DNA from: Eulemur rufifrons
Taxonomy: Eukaryota > Chordata > Mammalia > Primates > Lemuridae
Assembly: GCF_041146395.1 (NCBI RefSeq)
Contig: NC_091008.1
Coordinates: 6,027,501 to 6,091,500 of the forward strand
Direction: 5' to 3'
DNA length: 64,000 nt
Below the pieces are notes generated by a model. The model saw nothing but the letters and a program-made list of their open reading frames with translations, was not told the DNA's origin and made no database searches. Shown one piece after another: positions 56,403 to 64,000 of the stretch (position 1 is its first letter; each line of letters opens with the position of its first letter). The translations under genes were made by a program, and so were the position numbers.

Positions 56403-57286
56403 ATGTGGATAACACAGTTATAGGGATTGAGTTAGGTGGAGGTTGGAAGTAAAGATTTGGTGGTTAAATTTGCGTTAGAGAATATAGAATAAATGTGGGA
56501 CCAAATACTAAGCTTCGGGTGATATTTCCTGTTAAGGATCAGCTAAAGGAAGTGCATTCGTGAGAGACAGTGGGCAAAGAGACAGGGAAATGTCGTGTTC
56601 TGGCTCTGGGAAACGGTTAGAGTTCCAGGAAGATACCTCTATGTGTTTACCAGAATAGTAAAAGAAAGATCAAGAATCTCCTGTCCCTGGGAGCTTCGTC
56701 GTCCCTCCGTCTGGCACAGCATCAGATGTGAGGAGTGTCAGTATCTGATGGAACCTTTCTCCGGTGGGACCGCTGCTCATCTGCTCTTGGGGTGTGTTGG
56801 TTGGGCTGAGGGACATTTGGGGCACTGAGCTGTCGTTCACCCATTTCGTGGAGTGGTTTTGGGCTGAATCCCTTGCTGGGCCCCGCCTTGCCTGCAGCGG
56901 CGCTGGGTGCTGCTGCCCAGGCAGGGTCTGGTAACCAGCGTGGCATTCAGAAGCACAGACGGTCTGGCCCGGGTTTGTTCTGCCAGTCCCTCCCCCGTCG
57001 CTCCCCGCATTTCCACAGCTCAGCCCAGCTTGCCTTCCGTACCCTACGTGCTCGCGATTGTGCACAAGCCTGCCTTCTGCATGGGGTGCCTGTTACTTTT
57101 TATCAGGGGCTGAAATCTTTAGAGCCTTGTGTTATTTCAGCTGAGCTGTGGGAAGCGTGTGGCCCCCAGGGGCACATACATGCAGTTGCATGTGGACTGA
57201 ATTGCTCGTGCACCTCTGTGTTGCGTTGCACTCTCTGCTACTGTCACGTATCACGGAATCGTAATTCATCATAGATGTTTTGTATA
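56403..57286. other. Intron 1, unassigned
   Basis: GC-richer at 56700-57060, with a 131-codon minus frame (56670-57065) opposed by a 133-codon plus frame. Neither recognised. Confidence 0.4.
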
Positions 57287-57300
57287 TGTGCTGCACTTCT

Positions 57301-57644
57301 TTTTTTTTTTTTTTTTTTTTTTTTGAGACAGAGTCTCACTCTGTTGCCCAGGCTAGAGTGAGTGCCGTGGCGTCAGCCTCGCTCACAGCAACCTCAAACT
57401 CCTGAGCTCAAGCCATCCTCCTGTCTCAGCCTCCCGAGTAGCTGGGACTACAGGCATGCACCACTATGCCTGGCTAATTTTTTCTATATATATTTTTAGC
57501 TGTCCATATAATTTCTTTCTATTTTTAGTAGAGATGGGGTCTCGCTCTTGCTCAGGCTGGTCTCGAACTCCTGAGCTCAAATGATCCTCCCTCCTCGGCC
57601 TCCCAGAGTGCTAGGATTACAGGCGTGAGCCACCGCGCCCGGCC
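57301..57644 (-). mobile_element. Alu with CACT duplication, antisense
   Basis: Perfect 14-bp duplication tgtgctgcacttct at 57287-57300 and 57645-57658. Confidence 0.95.
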
Positions 57645-57789
57645 TGTGCTGCACTTCTGATACGACAACATGGGGATGAAGGACAGGGTGCAGAGTAGCT
57701 TGGGTGCTTCTGAGATTAAAAATCCTTGGATAACTTATTAAGATTTCAGCACAGCTTAAGTAAGGGAATCAACTCCATATGTGGTAGGA

Positions 57790-58010
57790 TTCAGAGTACA
57801 GTTTTGTCACCATCTGGGTGATCTTGGACGTGTTATTTAACCCCTGTGTGATTCAATATCCTCATCCGTAATAATGGGGTCAATAAAACACTCCTCATAG
57901 TGGGGCTAACAGTGCATACCTCGTAGGTTAGAATGAGGTTTAAATGAGTTAATATATTTAAAGCACCGTGATTACTGGCCCATGGGCACTGTTCTTGTTG
58001 TTATTTATTG
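57790..58010 (+). repeat. MIR element, sense
   Basis: 'tgggtgatcttggacgtgtt', 'tttaacccctgtgtgattca', 'taataatggggtcaataaaa' and 'gaggtttaaatgagttaata' match MIR in order. Confidence 0.8.
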
Positions 58011-58148
58011 GTTCTCAAATATTTAACACCTACTTTGTGTGTGCCTTGGTTTCAGGTGCTGGGAGGCAGTGGTAAAAAGAAAAGGATCGTACCCTCACGG
58101 GTGTTACATTTTACCTGGGAGAGAGTTAACTAAAAAACGAATGAATGA

Positions 58149-58499
58149 GGCCGGGCGCGGTGGCTCACGCCTGTCATCCTAGCACTCTGGGAGGCCGAGG
58201 TGGGCGGATCGTTTGAGCTCAGGAGTTCGAGACCAGCCTGAGCAAGAGTGAGACCCCATCTCTACTAAAAATAGAAAGAAATTATATGGACAGCTAAATA
58301 TATATATAGAAAACATTAGCCGGGCATGGTGGCTCATGCCTGTAGTCCCAGCTACTCGGGAGGCTGAGGCAGGAGGATCGCTTGAGCTCAGGAGTTTGAG
58401 GTTGCTGTGAGCTAGGCTGACGCCATGGTACTCACTCTAGCCTGGGCAACAGAGTGAGACTCTGTCTCAAAAACAAACAAACAAACAAACAAACAAACA
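58149..58499 (+). mobile_element. Alu with CACT duplication, sense
   Basis: Tail is a (CAAA)n repeat. Perfect 17-bp duplication aaaaaacgaatgaatga at 58132-58148 and 58500-58516. Confidence 0.95.
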
Positions 58500-58715
58500 A
58501 AAAAACGAATGAATGAGATAATTCTCTCTTTTACTAATTCTGTCTTTCCCAGTTTGTTCTCTTATAAACTGCTAGATGCTTTTCGTTAATAGCAGGGCGG
58601 CAGCCCATTCTAGACTTCGGGAAAGACTGAGGTGGTACAAAAATGAGATAAGAATGCGCAAGTGGAAAACACAGCACAGCAAAACCAAGCAAGAGGCCGG
58701 TGTACCCTCTCTTCA

Positions 58716-59108
<393 letters not shown>

Positions 59109-59211
59109 AAAAAACATTGACTGAAGAAAAGGGAAACCCGAACTTCTGCCAAGAATGTCCTTTTGTTGTTAACTAACAACAACAGCAACAACAAGAATGA
59201 TGACAGCGTGG

Positions 59212-59425
59212 TCTAGATCTGTGTTGTGTCGTCCAGTAGCTATTGGCCACATGTGACAATTTAAATTTAATTCATAGTGAATACAATAAAAAATTTAGTT
59301 CCTTAGTGGTGCTAACCGTGTTTCAAGTACTGCGTATGTGGTCAGTGGCCACAGGAACTGGGCAGTGCGGTGTAGACCATTTTCATCATCTCCGAAGCTC
59401 CATTGGACAATGCGGGTCTTAGCTG
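59212..59425 (+). mobile_element. hAT-Charlie-type remnant, third copy in the window
   Basis: 'gtcgtccagtagctattggc', 'cacatgtgacaatttaaatt', 'accgtgtttcaagtactgcg' and 'ttggacaatgcgg'. Both ends carry the tgtcca/tggaca terminal motif in inverted form. Confidence 0.6.
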
Positions 59426-59775
59426 CAGCTTTGGGATAGCTGCCAAAATTTATTTCTACTTATTATGTATTTCTGTGTTCAGGTATTTTTACTCTCCTCA
59501 CAGGGCAAGGAAATTTCCAGGGATAGTGGCTACTTTGGAATCTTGGTTTTTGCCAGTTTGATCCCCCTGGCTTCTGGTAGGGTGCCCGGCGGTCTTAGCT
59601 TCCCTGTAGCGTGGTTGTTGCTTTACATTTGAAGTTTCCATAAGCTTCCTAGCCTGGCTGTGTTACATTGAATTTTGAGGGTAGTTCTTTATTCCAGTGG
59701 TTTTCTCAACTTCCAAGGATATGTGATTGTCACTTTTGCTATTTATCTTTGACTTGTTAATATTCAATAGATTAA
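59426..59775. other. Intron 1, unassigned
   Basis: Nothing recognised. Confidence 0.4.
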
Positions 59776-60100
59776 TTTTTTTTTGAGACAGAGTCTCACT
59801 TTGTCTCACCGGCTAGAGTACCATGGTGTCAGCCTCGCTCACAGCAACCTCCAACTCCTGGGCTCAAGCGATCCTCCTGCCTCAGCCTCCCGAGTAGCTG
59901 GGACTACAGGCATGTGCCACCATGCCCGGCTAATTTTTTCTATATATATTTTTAGTTGGCCAGATAATTTCTTTCTATTTTTAGTACAGAGAGGGTGTCG
60001 CTCTTGCTCAGGCTGGTCTTGAACTCCTGAGCTCAAACGATCCTCCCGCCTCGGCCTCCCAGAGTGCTAGGATGACAGGCGTGAGCCACTGCGCCCGGCC
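59776..60100 (-). mobile_element. Alu, antisense
   Basis: Short T-tract, inverted dimer ending ctgcgcccggcc. Flanks gattaattt / gtattaattt. Confidence 0.95.
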
Positions 60101-60859
60101 CTCGATGTATTAATTTAAGTTATAAGTTAACTGTGAAATAAAGGTTTCAATGATCAGGAACTCAAGGTTTCTTCCCATCGTAGTCCACACTCTTTGCAGT
60201 GTGTTCACATTGTATGATCCCATCCCTTTAGTTTTATCCACATTATGTCTTGGAAGTTAACTGTGCCTGTTACCATTTTAGGGATTTCTCTCTGGAGGAG
60301 CACACTGGTTAACAGTGTAAAGTGGGTGGCGGGATGGGTGAAGGATGTTGAAATCCAGAGTTATGTTTGATATTTGGTATATGCTTTGTGTCTTTATAAA
60401 TTTCACTTAAATTGCAGAGTTCGTTATAAAAAAAAAAATAAGTTCAAAAACCCTGAAATTCTCTAAATGGCATCACAGAAAAGTTAATTTTCCCCACAGG
60501 GAAGTAGAGAAAAACAACAAAATGGCCCGTGTGGAAATTAGGGTGGGTCCAAAAGAGCCATTTATGTGGGTGACGAGGACAGAAGTTTGCAGTCCGTGTA
60601 GAAAATGCACACCACAAATATTGGAGGCCTTGTGATGTCAGCCTAGTGACAGGTTTGATAGTCATTTAGTTCTAAATGTAGAAAGTATTAAATGAATTGT
60701 CCCAGTTGTGCTAGACTTAACATTTCCAAACCTCTGTCATTTCATTTGCAAGTTACACAGAGAAAACAAATTATACTTTAAAATAAATGTCTTGTAGCTA
60801 GTAATAACTTTTATGAGCACTGACTAGGAAGAAGAAAGGAGGTTGGACATTGTGGAAAA
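60101..60859. other. Intron 1, unassigned AT-rich stretch
   Basis: A-tract at 60428-60438. No exon or repeat recognised. Confidence 0.4.
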
Positions 60860-60870
60860 TACAAATAATT

Positions 60871-62640
<1,770 letters not shown>

Positions 62641-62755
62641 TTAAAAAAAAAATCTAGGTCTTGGCAGATGTCAGCAAGATGGAGGAATAATACTTTCCGG
62701 TGCTCATCTCCCCACAGAAACATTGGTTGAACAACTGTCCTTGCACAAAAAATAG

Positions 62756-63103
<348 letters not shown>

Positions 63104-63135
63104 TCTAAGGAAGCCAGGTGAGAGATTACAGCACC

Positions 63136-63218
63136 CACAGCTGGGCGCGGTGGCTCACGACTGTAATTCTAGCACTCTGGGACTCGTAGGCGGGAGGATT
63201 GCTCGAGATCAGGAGTTG
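63136..63218 (+). mobile_element. Tail-less Alu left-arm fragment in the L1 5' UTR
   Basis: About 80 bases from 'agctgggcgcggtggctcac' to 'gatcaggagttg', without linker, right arm or A-tail. Perfect 16-bp direct repeat gagagattacagcacc at 63120-63135 and 63219-63234. Confidence 0.85.
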
Positions 63219-63399
63219 GAGAGATTACAGCACCTGGGTGTAGCACAGAAATAAGCAAAGACGCATTGAAGAGGGCAGGAAGGACGGTTTTGCATTACAC
63301 ATGTCGCTCCTCCCCCGACCCCAGGCGCACAGCATTGAGAAAGATGCCCTCTGCTTGAGGGAAGGAGCGGGCATTGAGCACCAGCCTTTGCCGTGGAAC

Positions 63400-64000
63400 T
63401 CAACACTGGGCCCATCCCTGTAAAACCCAGCACTGGGCAGGCCCCCCAGCCCAAGATGAGCTGGCACCCATGGACTGAGCTTCCAAGCCTGCCCTGGCAC
63501 CAAGCAGGCTCCTGCAGCCCCAGGCAGGACCCACCTGCCCCCCAGCTGCCAGACCAGTCCCCACTGACTCAGGTTCTAGGCCTGCCCCAGGGTCAGGCTG
63601 ACCCCAGTGGCCCGATTCTCTGGATCACCTTTAGCACCAGGCCGGCTCCCACAGCCCTAGTCATCAGGCCGGTACCTGCAGATACAGGCTCCAAGCCCAC
63701 CCCGCTCTAGGCTCTCCCTGGGTTTCAGACCAGCTCCGAGCCAGGTCATCCCACACAACCCTAGGCTTCAGGCCTGTCCCAGTGTTAGGCCAGTCCCTGA
63801 TGGCCTCAGCTTCCAGGCTGGCGCTTGCAACCCCATACTCCAGCGGAGCCAGGGTTCAGGTCTGTCCCAGTAAATCATAGCACTGACCCAGGCTCTAGGC
63901 CGGACCCCACAGACCTAGCCTCTAGGCCAGCACCCACACACCGAGCATCGAGGCCAGGCCCTATGATCCTAGGCTTCACACTGGCCCCAGCAGACCCAGG
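63400..64000 (+). repeat. Imperfect tandem repeat in the L1 5' UTR
   Basis: Units of roughly 25-45 bases built on 'aggctccaggccggcccc' and 'agacctaggcttcaggcct' recur to the end of the window. Period and copy number are not constant. Confidence 0.7.

Overview
This is a vertebrate nuclear window, most likely from a strepsirrhine primate (a Malagasy lemur is the best fit). The evidence is about 39 Alu-derived insertions of a 7SL-derived dimeric Alu. Their bodies read 'gcctgagcaagagcgagacc', 'gaaattatatggacagct' and 'gctaggctgacgccacggca', which are strepsirrhine rather than human-type Alu diagnostics. MIR, L1, MLT1-type LTR and hAT/Tigger fossils common to placental mammals are also present. 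Nothing prokaryotic or viral is active here, and I found no CRISPR array, tRNA, rRNA or operon.

One protein-coding exon can be named. At 52951-53010 (+) a 20-codon first coding exon reads MEMPGSLCKKVKLSNDAQSW and ends at a consensus splice donor inside a CpG island (about 52.43-53.53 kb). It is recognised as exon 1 of PAPSS1 (PAPS synthase 1). Everything from 53011 to the right edge is then PAPSS1 intron 1; exon 2 is outside the window. A second strong CpG island at about 19.68-20.96 kb has no recognisable coding sequence. It is probably the promoter of another transcript. The upstream neighbour in human (SGMS2, divergently transcribed) is one possibility, but the spacing does not clearly fit and I leave it unnamed.

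Layout: 0-19.6 kb, intergenic or possible intron, with Alus, two L1 3' regions in antisense, a Tigger transposon nested in an MLT1 LTR, MIR and L2; 19.68-20.96 kb, orphan CpG island; 21-52.4 kb, repeat-dense intergenic DNA with an old antisense L1 of about 2.8 kb (42.0-44.85 kb), a candidate CTCF motif at 44.93 kb, and three Alus with internal duplications at 37.2, 38.5 and 50.9-51.9 kb; 52.43-53.53 kb, PAPSS1 promoter, exon 1 and a G-rich 9-bp minisatellite; 53.5-64 kb, PAPSS1 intron 1, with MIRs, six complete or near-complete Alus in the 54.7-61.2 kb stretch and, at the right edge, the 5' UTR of a sense-oriented L1 that runs off the window.

I did not find an undescribed gene system. The items most worth a second look are the orphan CpG island, the three rearranged Alus within 15 kb, the probable LTR-like insertion that splits one of them, the tail-less Alu fragment with perfect target duplications in the right-edge L1, the template-switch inverted repeat in the old L1, and the G-rich minisatellite next to the PAPSS1 donor. 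All family names rest on recognition from memory. Repeat boundaries are by eye and may be off by several bases.
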